Origin: Linum tenue
Taxonomy: Eukaryota; Streptophyta; Magnoliopsida; Malpighiales; Linaceae
Reading direction: 5' to 3'
Length of the DNA: 64,000 nt
Assembly (NCBI GenBank): GCA_946122785.1
Contig: CAMGYJ010000002.1
Location: 58,491,703-58,555,702 of the forward strand
Shown: one piece after another, positions 28,926-42,582 of the stretch
How positions within the stretch are numbered: the first letter of the stretch is position 1
Layout of the letters: every line of letters begins with the position of its first letter
Notes under the pieces: generated by a model
Databases searched by the model: none
Told to the model about the DNA's origin: nothing
The model's input: the letters and a program-made list of their open reading frames with translations, nothing else
Program-made: the position numbers and the translations under genes

Positions 28926-30119
28926 AATCGTAATATATGTATTAGGGTATCACATTAAGTAAGGATTAAAATAGTTATTTACATCTCAACCATTATATAT
29001 GTGCAATAGCTTAAGATTCATTTAGAAATCTTGCTTAATTTAGGTGCTATGCATCTGAACATGTCTCAAAGTTGCATATCTACACTTACGTAGGAAAAAG
29101 AAAGGAGCTTATGTCAACCAATAAAAAGAGAAAAGAAATGAATTATAAGTACACCAGGAAAAAGTAAAGATAATGTGTTTTATAATTGCGCATGGAAGAA
29201 AATCTAATCACGTATAAAAATAAAAATAGAAAGAAATTGGAATAGTATAAAAGAAAAAGATAATGATATCATTTTAATATGCGTGAAATGTACCAATTGA
29301 GACGAACATATTTAAACCATATAACCATAATTCGCTAAATACAAAAAAAATTGGTGACCATTGGCATCTCGTGATATTCTTAAACACATGAAATTGTTGT
29401 GTATTACTGTAGCATATGAATGAATTATGTTGATATGTTTCATTAATCATAAAGTATAGAAACATCTTACATGAATAGGTTATTATGACTATGATTTTGA
29501 CTTAACAAACCATTATTTTTATGAATAATCTAGTAAGCACACAAAAAATTGTTATTTTTTTTGTTCATCGTGATAAGAGTGTATTAGTTCAAATATTTAT
29601 AGTAGTTATTTTCTAACAAATTGCAACATAATTGTATTGGTTCACATATTTATAGTAGTTCGTACAAACAAACTATTAAATTCTTTGTGTTTTAGAATAC
29701 GAAAGAAGGTTATTCTTTGCTTTTTCATTTTTCAATTTTAAAAGAAAATTATGTCAAATTATGTAATAGTTTATAAATGTGTACCAACTAAATCATGCTT
29801 TTCGGATTTTTTAATTATTTTTAAAAAATATCAAACATATTATAAACTAAAAATTAAAATTGGTTATTTGTAGTTGTTAATGGTTTCCATCATTGCTGAA
29901 AAATAGAATACAAAATTTTAAACGTGATAGTTTTTGTTGTGTAATGTACAGAAGTCAACCATTAAATAAAAATAAAATGTTATGTGTTGTACATATTTTT
30001 ATAACATGAGTATTAATCTTATGATTACTTGCATCAAAGAGATTTTATTATATTTGTTAAACAATTCAAATGATTACTGTTTGATCTCTTAGGTTGCATG
30101 ATTAAATATTAGTTTTGGT
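28926..30119. other. AT-rich intergenic DNA, nothing recognised
   Basis: Very AT-rich, without a frame longer than about 60 codons. A small duplicated phrase ('attggttcacatatttatagtagtt' type) lies at about 29585-29660. Confidence 0.4.
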
Positions 30120-30550
30120 TAGAGGTGGCAAATGGATTGGTGGATTGTGATTGATGGATCCATAGATCAAGTGGATTGAACTATATGGATTGGTGGATTC
30201 ATGGATTGGAGCATATGGATTGGTGGATTGATCCATGAATCCAAATAACATCCAAGCCTTGGACCAAAATGTAAATTTTGAAAAGTTAAGGTACTAAAAT
30301 GTCATAACTAAATTTTTAGGTACCAAAACATAATTTCCAATGACATTTTTCATATAAAAATAAATTTTAGGTACCAAAATATAAAATATAAAAAGATTAG
30401 GTACTAAAATGTAATTTGTCTTTTGGATCCATGAATCCACCGATCCAATTGGAGTTGGATCAAATAGATTGGATTTAAATGGATTGGATTAGTTGGATAT
30501 TTAAGTGGATGGATTGGATAGGTGGATTGTATTGAGAATTGCCACCTCTA
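30120..30550. mobile_element. hAT-like MITE with TAGAGGTGGCAA termini
   Basis: The left end TAGAGGTGGCAAATGGATTGG is mirrored by the right end ATTGCCACCTCTA. Both arms repeat 'ggattggtggatt' and its complement. The flanking octamers (gttttggt, attctagt) agree at only five of eight positions, so the insertion is probably old. Immediately downstream a roughly 60-bp AT-rich phrase is tandemly duplicated (30553-30670). Confidence 0.75.
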
Positions 30551-31302
30551 ATTCTAGTGATTGATATACATGTTTTGTAATTAATAACATCTAATATACT
30601 TTATTCTAGTGGTTAGTGATTGATATACATGTTTTGTTGTAATTAATAACATTTAATATACTTTATTCTAGTGGTTGAACACTTGAAATGATAATAGGTT
30701 GAACTCTCATAGGTTACACAGGTTTAAATCTAGGTCAGGATAATTGGTATACATGCTTATTTAGTTTTATTTTAATGTAATTAATAACTTAAAATGTTAA
30801 AATCATAAATGAGTAAATGACATGGAAAATTGTGAAGCTTTCTTTATCCTACGTGCAAAAACTTTCTCCACGGCCCTAATATAAGTTAAGAAGTAACTGC
30901 GGTAATTACTAATTAGGCCCTGATAATCAACCGGATTAAGGATTAACACTGACAAGCATCATCGGAAACTCGTCGGAGAGGAGACCGGAAAGAGCTTAGA
31001 AGTAATGATCAGGAGGTTCCCGCCGATGCCAAACTAGTAGAGAAGAAAGAGGAAGGGGGTCTCTGGTAGAAACAATCAAAGGCTTCTCTAAGGAAACCAA
31101 ATCCAGGACGAGCGCCGTATCAAACCAAACAAATTGCATTCGGAAACTTTCAACGAAGAAATCAGAATTTTCGGTCAAATGACAATGGCGCCAGAGTTCC
31201 ACAAGGTGTGTATTGAAATCCCAGGGTAACCTGAGACTTGGGCGTTTGGTTTTCTGCTCAGGGGAAAGATGGAAACTTGTTCCAAACTTGAAGCGGCCAA
31301 TT

Positions 31303-33170
31303 TCAGTCCTGTATAGTCATCTTTTCTGCTTCACTCCTAATGGATTCAAATAGTGCAGTAGACATGTACCGCTCGCCAGCACTAGGGAAGATTGCCTGCA
31401 CCATGAAATTAAGCAAAGACAAAAAAAAAAGAAAAGAAAAATTAAAAAACCCTGTATTGCAAGGTTGAAAAGGTTTATCTTGACAGCCACTGGAAAAAAA
31501 AAAAAAAAAGCTTCCTTGAAGAGGAACTCACAACAATGAGTTTGCCGCTGTTTTCAGGCCTCTTCCCCAGCTTGATTGCAGCAGCAGCTGCAGCACCTGA
31601 TGATATCCCAACCAGCAACCCTTCTCTCAAAGCCAGCAGCTTGGCTGTTTCGATGGCTTCTTCACTTGACACCTGAAAAGCACATAACAAAAAAAAAAAT
31701 GTATGAAAGAAGCAGGCAAAACCAATAGTTCAAAACCCATTTTTTCGGGCGTTTCGGATTGTGACTTACCGTAACGACTTCATCAAGCAAATCCTGATTC
31801 AGTACTGGAGGGATGATCCCAGCACCAATTCCTTGGATCTTATGTTGAGCTTTGGTAATTTGTGCAGAAGGTGGCAAATGGAAAAAAGGGTCAGGTATAC
31901 AAGCTTGAGAAACTAAAAGAGTTTTGGCACTTGTTTGTAGAGCATGACAAAGGAGAAGAAGTTTCATTGCTCACCAGCCTTTCCTCCATTCAAGACAGGA
32001 CTTTCCACCGGCTCTATACCATATACCTAGATTGGAAAAAAGAAAAAGGGAAACTTGCACTTTGCAGGCTCTTCTTTGCTCAAATGACAGAAACAAAAGG
32101 AAACCCCAAAATCTTACCTTGATATCTGGGTTTTTCTCCTTGAGGAACTGGCCAGCTCCAGTCACAGTACCTCCAGTCCCTATACCAGAAACCAATGCAT
32201 CAACTTTGCCCGCCGAATCCCTCCAAATCTCCGGTCCAGTAGTTTCGTAATGGATCTATATCATCAGAAATGAGAGAGATCAAAATCGTAACTAAACATA
32301 TCCCATTCTGAAATTTTTGCAGGACACATCAAAAGGAAAGGGGAACTTTGAAATGGTTACCTTTGGATTCGCAGGATTCTCGAATTGCCTAAGCATGTAA
32401 CCATTTGGGGTCTTGCTTAGTATCTCTTCAGACTTCTCCAAGACCCCATTAAAGCCCTTGGCTGGATTTGTTAGGACAACCTCAGCTCCAAGGGCCAAAA
32501 GGACAATCCTTCTCTCAATGCTCATTGAAGATGGCATGACAAGAATAACTCTGTAACCTTTTGCTGCTGCTATGAATGCCATTCCAATGCCTGTGTTGCC
32601 GCTGGTAGGCTCAATCAGCACCGACTTGAGCGCGAGAAAGAGAGAAACTCACTATCAGATCATTAAAACTGAATACAAGAATGGACCTTTAGCCATGACA
32701 ACTCTACTTTTTTGGTGAAACTAACCTTCCCTGGTGTTATGAGACCTTTATCCTCGGCATCTTTGATCATACTATGTGCAATCCTAGAAAACATGGAAAA
32801 ACGAATTTCACAGTTTACTTTAGAACACGAATCTTTCTGCGTCCAAGTAACTTAAAAGTGAACGGGCACGAAGCAAGATGTAGCATGTATGATATAGCGC
32901 ATGCCTGTCTTTAACACTAGAGCAAGGTTCCATGTTCTCAAGCTTGGCCGCAATTCGTGCCCCACAACCATCCACAATATTGTTCAAGTATACCATCGGA
33001 GTGTTTCCTATTAGCTGCAGTAGCAGAAATTGAACAAGAATCTCAATTCTAATTTGAAGTGATCTTTTTAAGGCCAATTCAGCAACAGACACTTGAGGTA
33101 ATGAAGTTAGGAAAAACCCAGAACTTACTTCAGTAACATCTTTCTTAATCATACAGCAGCTCTCCCCCAT
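31303..33170 (-). CDS. O-acetylserine (thiol)lyase / cysteine synthase, CYSD-like, copy 1
   Basis: A PLP enzyme that makes cysteine from O-acetylserine and sulfide. Nine exons: 33129-33170, 32905-33014, 32726-32783, 32361-32624, 32118-32255, 31975-32026, 31770-31849, 31532-31672, 31303-31395. They total 978 nt, or 325 residues, a normal length for the cytosolic family. The start [14 protein letters not shown] has no plastid transit peptide. Visible hallmarks are [10 protein letters not shown], the Schiff-base lysine in SSVKDR, the TSGNTG substrate loop, the [10 protein letters not shown] phosphate cradle and [11 protein letters not shown]. The wording ([32 protein letters not shown]) is closest, from memory, to Arabidopsis CYSD1/2. 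The intron after SSVKD(R) starts with GC rather than GT. A beta-cyanoalanine synthase or a specialised OASTL cannot be excluded by sequence alone. A paralog lies at 60982-63091. Confidence 0.94.
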
Positions 33171-33963
33171 CGATCCTAACAAAAATCTGCACAACCCATT
33201 AAACAACACACAGTAAGGAAACCTGCAATCTTTGCACATGCATATAGATACAAATCCAGCTTTTCTCATTTGACTTCCTTCTCTTCTGTAACATTACCTT
33301 CTGAATTGGATTAAGATAAAAACTTTTCTTTACCTGTAACCTGCAAACGGAACAGTCAGGGCTGATGCACTCCTTGGCCTTAAGAGGTAAAAAGACAGTC
33401 TTTTTCAGGGCTTCCAGGTACAAGAAAGATTGAGGGGGAAAGTAGGAAGAAATTCTTGGACAAAAATGGTGAGTTTTCGGACTGATAACTGACAACCCAG
33501 TTGGATACCCTTAAAAAAAAAGCCCCAAAACAACTAACCCATACAATTATAAGGTCATCATCATCAAGGCGGTAGATTTTCTTTTGGCTGCTTTCTGGGA
33601 TTGTGACCTCATCCATTGCGCACGAGATTCCATGTTCAAATGGTCCCATTTGGTCAGCCATTTTAAATAACAGCAAGAACTGAAAATGACCATTGAATTG
33701 AAGAAAGGCCAGCCAATCCCTCTTCCTTCCTATCTCTACCAGAAGCAGCCGTTGACAATTGACTATCTAATCCTTTGCCATCGACAATACATGGGCCTGG
33801 CTGGCCAGTCTCATAAGTTTAGCATGTGGAATGGATGCGGATTTTGTACCACATCGTTGGAAGGGAAGATATGGAAAGGGAAGAAAGTATCAAAGGAATA
33901 TAAAAGAGAAGCTAGGTGCTACGATAATCAAAAGGGAGATAGAAAAAAATCCCTAGTTTAGAC

Positions 33964-34754
33964 TAGGGCTGCAAATGAGTCGAGCCGCTCGCTAGCGGCT
34001 CGACGTTCGACTCGAGAAAAACTCGTTCGAAACTCGACTCGTTAATAAACGAGCTGAACACAAACTCACCTTTGTTCAGCTCGCGCTAGCGGCTCGACGT
34101 TCGACTCGAGAAAAACTCGTTCGAAACTCGACTCGTTAATAAACGAGCTGAACACAAACTCACCTTTGTTCAGCTCGCGAGCTAGCTCGACTCGGTGGCC
34201 TGTTGAGCTAAACTCACGCGCGAGCTAGCTCGACTCGGTGGCTTGTTGAGCTAAACTCGTGAGCTGGCTCGTTTAGAGCTCATGATATGTCTTAACATGT
34301 GGCTAGAGAGCCAACTCGATTACCAACTTATGGACGAATCAATCTATATCTTATAATTTTAATTCATATGGTTGTTAAATTATATATCTCATCATATATA
34401 AAGTTTAACACGTTGAGTATGTGAGCAAATATATCTTATTTTCTACTTTAAAAAGAAATTATGCATTGATACCATGAAATAACATGATTTGGAGTAGTTA
34501 AAATTTATTAGCTAAATGATATATGATACCAACAAAGTATAATATGAGATTAGCCAACAAAATAAATCATATGTATCATGATATACAAAATGAAGTACCA
34601 ATTAAAAGTTAAGATTTTAATAAACAAGCTAACTCGAACTCGACTCGACTCGGCTCGTTAATAAACGAGCTGAGCTCGAACTCGACTCGTTTATTAACGA
34701 GCCGAGCTCAAGCTGGGGTAAAACTCGACTCGACTCGGCTCATTTGCAGCCCTA
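33964..34754. mobile_element. hAT MITE, 'gagccg' family, copy 3, with internal duplications
   Basis: TAGGGCTGCAAATGAG and CATTTGCAGCCCTA ends have a perfect 8-bp duplication, gtttagac (33956-33963, 34755-34762). Inside, a block of about 94 bp is tandemly repeated (33991-34084 and 34085-34178), followed by a shorter duplicated block at about 34185-34260. That explains its greater length than the 520-530-bp relatives. Confidence 0.94.
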
Positions 34755-34772
34755 GTTTAGACCAATTACCGC

Positions 34773-35873
34773 TAGGGCTAAGTCGAGATGTTCGCAAGCG
34801 ATTTGGCACTCGACTCGGGAAAACCTCATTCGAAACTCTCGACTCGTTTATTAACGAGCCGAGCACTAGCTAAGCCTTGTTTAGCTCGCGAGCTAGCTCG
34901 ACTCGGTCGGTGGCTCGTTGAGCAAAACTCGTGAGCTAGCTCGTTTAGAGCTCATGAGATGTCTCGCATTGTGATTAGAGAGCCAACTCGATTATCGACT
35001 TATGGTCGAATCGATTTATATCTTATGAGTTTAACTGATATGATTGTTAAATTATAAATCTCTCTATATATGAAGTTTAGTACGCTGAGTATGTGTGAAT
35101 ATATATATGTTATTTTTTAGTTTTAAAAGAAATTTTATAGCATAGATTGCTTCGATACTGTTAAATAACATGATTTGTACTAGTTAAAATTTATTAACTA
35201 CATAATATGATACCAACAAAGTATAATATAAGATTAATTAATATTAGACATTTGACTATTATTATTTATTTTTCATCATGACATCAATCACATGTATCAT
35301 ACATGACATTCAAACCGAAGTATAAAGTACGAGTTAAGATTTTAGTAAACAAGGCTAGCTCGAGCTCGACTCGACTCGTTAATAAGAAGTTCGAGCTCAG
35401 CTCGTTTATTAACGAGCCAAGCTCAAACTGGGGTAAAACTCGGCTCCTGGTATACCACTCCCTTACACGCCCCCTCATCGACTCGACTAGTTAATAAGCA
35501 GTTCGAGCTCAGCTCGTTTATTAACGAGCCAAGCTCAAACTGGGGTAAAACTCGGCTCCTGTCATAAACCAGTTGGTCCCAATAACTCGAGTTGTTGGGA
35601 GAAGGTTATGTTGGATCTTATACCACTCTCTTACACGCCCCCTCAAACAAAAGTCAACCCATGAGCTTGAAGTTTGCACAGGCCCACCATACCTTGTGCC
35701 TTAATCAACTTTTAATATTAGGGGTCGTAGAGATTCAAACACACGACCACTTGGTCAAATCTGCTCTGATACCATATCATAAACCAGTTGATCCCAATAA
35801 CTCGAGTTATTGAGAGAAGATTATTCTAAATCTTATACCACTCTCTTACAAACTAGACTTATTTGCATCCCCA
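34773..35873. mobile_element. hAT MITE, 'gagccg' family, copy 4, with nested insertion
   Basis: The left end is TAGGGCTAAGTCGAG; the degenerate right end ATTTGCATCCCCA is displaced to 35873. Flanking octamers attaccgc and gttacttc match at five positions. The right half contains an internal duplication (about 35378-35451 and 35489-35562). It also holds a foreign block of about 300 bp whose edges repeat 'cataaaccagttg-tcccaataactcgagtt' and 'cttataccactctcttac' (about 35562-35852). Confidence 0.75.
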
Positions 35874-36104
35874 GTTACTTCCATTGCAAATACTAGAAGT
35901 GTGTTGGGCTAAAGTCTCCCTACGGTGTGAGAACCTTCGTCACCCTACCCAATTTTGTCAAACTCTTTCTGGGCCTTCATTAGCAAGTCGGTTCTTGTTA
36001 AATTTTGGGTGGGTTTCGTAGCCCACTAGAGGGTAAACAATCGATATCCAAGCCCTTTGCCTTCAACCTTGCGGAATCAAATAGGCAACAAAGTCGATGT
36101 AACC

Positions 36105-36328
36105 TTTTGATGCTGCTACTGCAATCCCGGTTGCCATGGGTTATCTCAACGAGAAAGTCTTTTATGGTACACCAATTGATAGAAAAAATGCTTAGAACAT
36201 TTTAATGCTAAACCAGGAGAGGGCACACTTTCTTTAAGGTATTACTCGGTTTCAGTTTTGCTAACCAACCTTCTCGGGCGTAATCAAACCCTTCTCTTCT
36301 GCATCTTTGATCATGCTATGTGCAACTT
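36105..36328 (-). pseudogene. Relic exons of a third O-acetylserine (thiol)lyase copy
   Basis: On the minus strand 36270-36326 reads [18 protein letters not shown] followed by a GT donor, an almost intact match to exon 3 of the flanking genes. Further along, at about 36105-36165, a damaged piece aligns with the start of exon 4 around the GNTG...AAAKGY segment, with deletions that break the frame. No other exons were found, so this is a gene fragment. Confidence 0.8.
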
Positions 36329-37139
36329 AAATAATGCCAAATGGGTAAAGCGCCCCAAACTTGATTGGTTTCAAGTTAAAAAGGATTAACATTGGATCAT
36401 GTTGGAAATGAAATGGTGAATATATATGTAGTTTGGTTTTGATGATAGTTAAATTGATACAATGGTGGGAAAACTCTTACCAAATGGGTATAATGATTGA
36501 GTTCTTTCTCTAAGGGGCAATAATGCTTGTGGTGGCCCACTTTTATAAGAGAGGGAAGACCTGATGGACCACCACACACATGCGCACGTTGTTCGTCTGA
36601 CTGGTTGGGCGGGCTGGCGGGTGGTTCAACTTGAGACTAATATATTATGGAGAAATTCTAAAATTAATTAATTAATTAATAATGAATTATTTTGTATCCT
36701 TAACGGTTACGAGCTTAAAGAGGATAATTGATTAAAAAGGAATATTTGATAGATAATTAGGTAGTAATTATCTTACCGGACGCGCTTTAATTAATAGAGT
36801 GACTATCTCCTTAATTATCGTGACTTATTCATCACGAAAGAGGGTCTATTATGAGGGTCTTCGCACAAAATCGATGAGCAACAAGAGTGACTATTTTATC
36901 CTGGAGGCGATTCGGCTAACAGTCTACTGTGCGCAACGAGAGGCAGTGTCACGAACGTCTTAAGGAGAGCGACCTAGTCCGCGACTTAGTCAGATTCAGT
37001 TAACACTTGTTTCAATTGTTATGTAACTAACAATTTTAAGATGTTGTGTTGCTGCTATGACGGATCTGACGTTGTGTTACTATAATATACACTCTCAAAG
37101 ATCCTAAAAGTTTGTAGGAATCGTTAACTTTCATAGATG

Positions 37140-38450
37140 CGGATTTGATGGTGCAGTTGATAAGTTCAAGACTCACCAGTATCTAGCATAACATCCATTC
37201 ATGTCACGAATGCTCTTGCTTCCTTGAACAATCTCGTGGTACACCAATGGATGTTAAAACCGCCTTTCTGAATGGTGATTTAGACGAAAAAGTTTACATG
37301 GAACAACCTGAAGAGTTTGTTATTCCTGAACATGCTTCAATAGTATGTAAGTATAAAAATCATTTTATGGTTTGAAACGGGCTCCAAAATAGTGCCATGA
37401 GAAGTTTGACAATCTAGTTCTCTCACATGACTTTAAGGTGAATGAAAGTGACAAGTGTATTTACTACAAATCAGAAAATAACACTTGCATTATCATATGT
37501 TTGTATGTAGATGGCGTGTTAATATTTTGTACAAATATTCACGTGGTCAATGAAGCAAAAACCATGCTTAGAGAGAACTTTGATGTGAAAGATCTGGGGG
37601 AAGCAAAGTTTCTTAGAATCCATATAACTTGAACAACATATAATTTTTCTTTAGATCATCAATCTGGCTACATAGAGAAGATCTTGAAGAAATATAACTA
37701 TTTTAACTATAAATCTGCATTTACTATGCATGATGTTAGTATAAAGCTATTCAAGAACACTGGTGACGGTGTAAGGCAATATGAATATGCTACCATCATT
37801 GGTAGTATCCATTATGCGACAAATTACACTCGACCAAACATTCCATATGTCGTGGGATTGTTTGGCAGGTTTAATAGCTTCTTAGTAAAGAGCATTGGAA
37901 TGCTATAGGGAGGACCGTGAGATACATCAAGAGAACAGTGAATCTTGGAATACACTATCAAAGGTTTCCTATTTTACTAGATGGCCATAGTGATGCGGAC
38001 TGGAATACTCTATCAAACAACTCCAAGGTAACCAGTGGGTATGTTTTTAACATAGATGGAGGAGCTGTGTCTTGGAGTTCTAATAATCAATCAATCAATC
38101 ATCAATCAACTATGGAATCGGAGATGATAGCACTAGCAACAGCTAGTGAAGTAGCAACTTGGATGAGAGAATTATTGTCAGTGATTCCCTTATGGCAAAG
38201 ACTGGTCCCTCCGATGTTGATCTATTATGATATCACCGTAGCTATCACTAAAGTTGAAAACCGCTTTTACAACGGAAAATGACAAAAAGATTCGTTGTAA
38301 GCACAGTACCGTAAGAGAACTCCTAAAGGATCAATGAGGTTGTATCTTTTAAGATCCGTACAGAGTCTAGCTAATCCTTTGACGAAAGGACTAGTTATAG
38401 AGAAATTCCAAAATATTGCCTAAGTGTATGGGACTTATGCCTATTGAACC
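37140..38450 (+). pseudogene. Degenerate Ty1/copia retrotransposon (RT-RNase H part)
   Basis: Interrupted frames preserve the copia pol order: a VDKF...KTAFLNGDLDEKVYMEQPE block (37145-37310), CLYVDGVLIFCTN, the place of the YVDD catalytic loop with its second aspartate replaced (about 37498-37540), VKDLGEAKFL (about 37585), ATIIGSIHYATN (about 37790), GHSDADWNTL..SKVTSGYVF and STMESEMIALA of RNase H (37980-38140), and a tail matching the usual end of pol. Stop codons and frameshifts disable it. No pair of LTRs was found; 36640-37130 may be residual 5' sequence. Confidence 0.88.
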
Positions 38451-41350
38451 ACAGATTACAAGTGATGGTAACCCCACCCAATAGACTGGAGAGAGCTAAA
38501 ACATTCAGTAACAAATCTAGAAAAGAAAATATGACTATAGGAAGAGAATTAGTATTTGTAAATTTAACTAATATGGAACATCTACAATATAATATTAGAG
38601 AACTACATGCAGATTTAACATGGAAAATTAGACACATCAACATGATGTAAGAGAACAGAATATAACATTCTCATATTATTTATATTGAGACAGAATTCAT
38701 AGGATATATTTGATTCACGAAATAATTCAATTATTATAACACATAATGATAATAAAATATTTATAATGATAAATAATTCTAAATTTTCTATTCAAAAATT
38801 GGTTTGCTGAGAATCTTCAAAAGAGGATTCCAACTAGACAATAAAAAATGATGTTTTTAATAAGTCCAAAGGATATTTTAGAATAAAAAAAGTAGAAGGA
38901 AAAATTCCGAAATTTAGAAAACGGAATATTCCAAGAATATTTTGTCAACTTTAATGGAATGCACTTAATAGTAAACTTAAGTGGTGTCGGATGCACATAT
39001 AATAGAGTTCAGTGGCACGCAATACACTATTTTTACTTAAGTGGTATACCTCCCCCAATTCTCATACTTTAGTGGTACCTGAGATAAATTACCCACGAAA
39101 CAAATCTAATTGACTAAACTACCTACACTTTCATTACAAATTAATGTGACAAAGTACAAACATTGTAACCAAAAAGTTAGAATGTGAACTTAAGTGTAAA
39201 AATAATATTATTTCATATTATTGTATCTAAACATATTTTGTATATCATTTTATAAAAAAAATTGTACGAGTAGGGGAACATCAAGGCCCAGCTGCTAGAA
39301 GTAAGAATGCGAGATTGAATAAAGTCCATAAAATGCCTCTAAATCAGTCGACCAAATCCTAAAAGGACACCTTAGCAACTGCTTTAGGGGTCTCCAAATC
39401 GAGCACAAAATCTCAAGAAATATGGAAAATATGGTGGCTAAGCTGAAATAGACCCGTAGGAACTCGACAAACGTGTTTTAGGCCTACGTTTCCTCCCTGA
39501 TGTATGCCTTATAAAAAGACTCCTAGGGGGTAGAAGTTCAGTAGCCCATGATAGAAGGCACTAGAAGGACGTTACTCCGTCGATAGTGACTCTCTTATTT
39601 TAGAGCGAAACCGAACTTAGAGGTCGAAATGGCGCTAGAAATGGGTGCGTAGCCACTGATTCTTGGTTCTGACCGTTGATTCATAGGGTAATATGAGAAT
39701 CTCATTTTAACTAATGTTCCCAGGTTGGCAAACCCTAGAGGTTCTTTAACTATGTAAGTCTTGATTTTTGTATATATGAGTTTGATTTCATCTATCTTTT
39801 CTGTTTGATTTATCCGTTTGGTTTATAGTTGATTCAATTGCGTACGTAAGGTGATAACTAACTTAAAACGATATATCCTCAAATCCGACTTCGTGGGTGG
39901 ATGAACTTGACACATTGGTCCCTCACAATCAATCCTCAATTGATCAAACTGCATCAAATTCCTCAAAGGAGATATTTGTAGGGCCTATATTATTGCCTAT
40001 TAGTAGTGGTAAATGCCACGACACATGTTAGGAATAAACCTACCATGGATCAAATAGTTTATATGTTGACAGGATCAAGGTTTGAGAGTCAAATGAACCC
40101 AGGGAGAGCTTGCCTATGCAATGCCTTACCCTCATGTTTCCTTTACCTGCTAGTAGAATATTTTTAGTTTCTTGCGCTGTTTTTTTCGTTCGCTTTGTGA
40201 AACCATGGGGAACTTCAACCATAGAGGAACCTTAACCTCCACATTCTCGTTTTAAATCACATGAAACTCGTCTCTCACCACTTAAGTAAGTGGTTGAGAG
40301 AGACCCAGGAAATATGATCCTGGTTTTCAAACTAGGTAAATTTGCATACACATACTACACACGATCAGCTTTCACAAGTCCTTCATCTGGGTTGGATGAC
40401 TCCATCTTTTCCATCTTGGTGTTTGGGTTGGATCCTCATCCATGCATGTGGTTGTTGGGAAACAGTTATGCTTGTATCATCAGTGGCGATGGATGTTTAA
40501 CATGGGTGGTGTGTTTTACAACTAATAAGGGGTTGATTGCTTCAAGGATTTTATAATGAGGAATTTGTCATGGATTGCTAATTAAAAGCCTTAGGATTTA
40601 TTAGAGATTTCGGGCATTATGGATTTGAGAAAATCATTTGTTTGTTGAGCTATTTTTATCATGGGTTTGATGAGGTGGGCATGGTTTTTCAGCTAGTCTC
40701 CAAATCCTAGGGTATGAAGTAGGATTTATAAAGCTGTGGGGCCCATGGATTTGGAGGGGAAAAAAACCCAAATCCATGGGGGCCACAAATTTATCTAAAC
40801 ATTTTTTGACAAAGCAAACAATAAATTGTGTGTAAATCCATGATAGTTGATTTTTTTGGTACCAAATTCATGATGCAAATCCTTGAAACAAACGACTTCT
40901 AAGATTTGGAAATCTTTATCGTATGATTGGGCTTTTTGACTTGTAATTTTTTGTCCATGTATGGCTACTTGTTTGGGCCTTTTGGACATGTTTTCTTTGC
41001 TCTTGGGATAGAATATGTATGGATGTTTCCACTCGCATTGTTCCATTTGCTTACTTAGTGAATCACTTTATAAATAATAATAAAAAGTGATGGCATTGAA
41101 ACACAACTTCTAGACCACTTACTTTCACTTTTCTGTTAAGACTAAATTTCAATTTTTTTTATATAAGTTGAAACCCCATCACTTTATTCATGTGAAAAAA
41201 ATATTTTATTTATGTGTGCCGAGCCCACACTCTTGTTCCTTGGAACCACGCATTCCATGAGGATATATAACATCATATTTCAACCCCATAAACAAAATTA
41301 ATAATGGTGCAAAAGATTTGGATTCTTTGCAATCCACGCATATCATGTAT
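38451..41350. other. Intergenic, nothing recognised
   Basis: Only short, unrelated open frames of up to about 90 codons are present, and none resembles a known protein. No clear terminal repeats were seen. Confidence 0.4.
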
Positions 41351-42019
41351 GTGACTCATCTTAGTCCAATGGAGCTTGCATTTATGGGGTTGTCGCCATT
41401 AATGCCGATTTTGGAGTTCCAACGCAGAGAAATAAATGCCGAAAATCGGCAATTATGGAGGCGATCGGCAATTGGATCGCTATATATGGAGGAGGGTTTG
41501 CCGATTTCGGCATTTATGGAGGAGGAGAGTCTGCTGCGCGGCACAACCGCCGGGGCTGGGCGGCTGTGCCGCCAGCTCCTTTTTTTTTTTAAATTGTTGT
41601 TTAGTTAATTAGGGAAGGGGAATTAATTAGGGGAAGGGGAATTAATTAAGGAATTTGATTAAGAAAATTGAATGTAATTAATTAGGGGAAGGGCCGAAGG
41701 GGAATTAAATTGAATTAATTAGGGAAAGGGGAATTAAATTTATGTTTGTATTTAGGCTTTTTAGATTGTATTTAATTTGTGTTTAATATTTGTGTATTTA
41801 GGCTTTTTTTCTAAGATGACTTAAATTGAATTCATTTTATTTAAAATTTATGTTTATCATCTTTAAGTTGTGTGTAAAAAAAAATTAGATCGAACTAAGA
41901 ATGGAAATTATATTATTGAAATGAAAATGTGTTCGTAAATTACAAAATAAATTGTCACCAACTACAACTTAAATTGAATTACAAAGCATCACAGCATCGA
42001 TACCAAGCAACAACAATGA

Positions 42020-42367
42020 CTAATTATTTCCATGCAAGTTCCAAATATGTTCGACCAAGTCCCAACGAAGCCCATGATGTGTTGGTGCAGCACGAAGCCT
42101 ATTATTCCTAGCTAAGTACTCAGTTAGGGTTGGAATATCTCTATCGACATTAGTTGGTTGTTGGTCGTGGACTTCATAATCAAGATTATCTTCCATCTCA
42201 TCGTCAGAATCAACCTGCTCATCCTCGATTATCATGTTGTGCAATATAATGCATGTCAACATTATATCATTAATTGTTGCAACATCCCAAGATATTGCAG
42301 GGCCACGAATGATTGCCCATCTAGCTTGAAGAATTCCAAAGGCCCGCTCTACATCATATTCGAACAT
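42020..42367 (-). pseudogene. PIF/Harbinger transposase, C-terminal remnant
   Basis: The frame contains VERAFGILQARWAIIRGPA, a WD motif, then DIMLTCIILHNMIIEDE and ends LVEHIWNLHGNN. This is the last part of the DDE transposase of PIF/Harbinger (the ALP1/HARBI1-like fold); the final catalytic acid lies upstream of this segment. Upstream sequence is missing, and a roughly 40-bp direct repeat (42354-42393 and 42394 onward) sits exactly where the frame is cut, suggesting an internal deletion. It cannot encode an active transposase. Confidence 0.88.
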
Positions 42368-42582
42368 GTGCTACCTACCAACCTTACATAACGGTCATAT
42401 TCGAACATGTGCTACCTACCAACCTTACCTAACGTTTATATCCGAACGGTCATAACCTAACGGTCATAAATTCTCTATATATTCAGACATCCTCTCCTCT
42501 CTCTCTACCATTCATTCTTATCGAAATTTTCTGTTAGTCTACTCATTCTTTCTATCATCTTTGTCTCTCTAAAAACTAAACA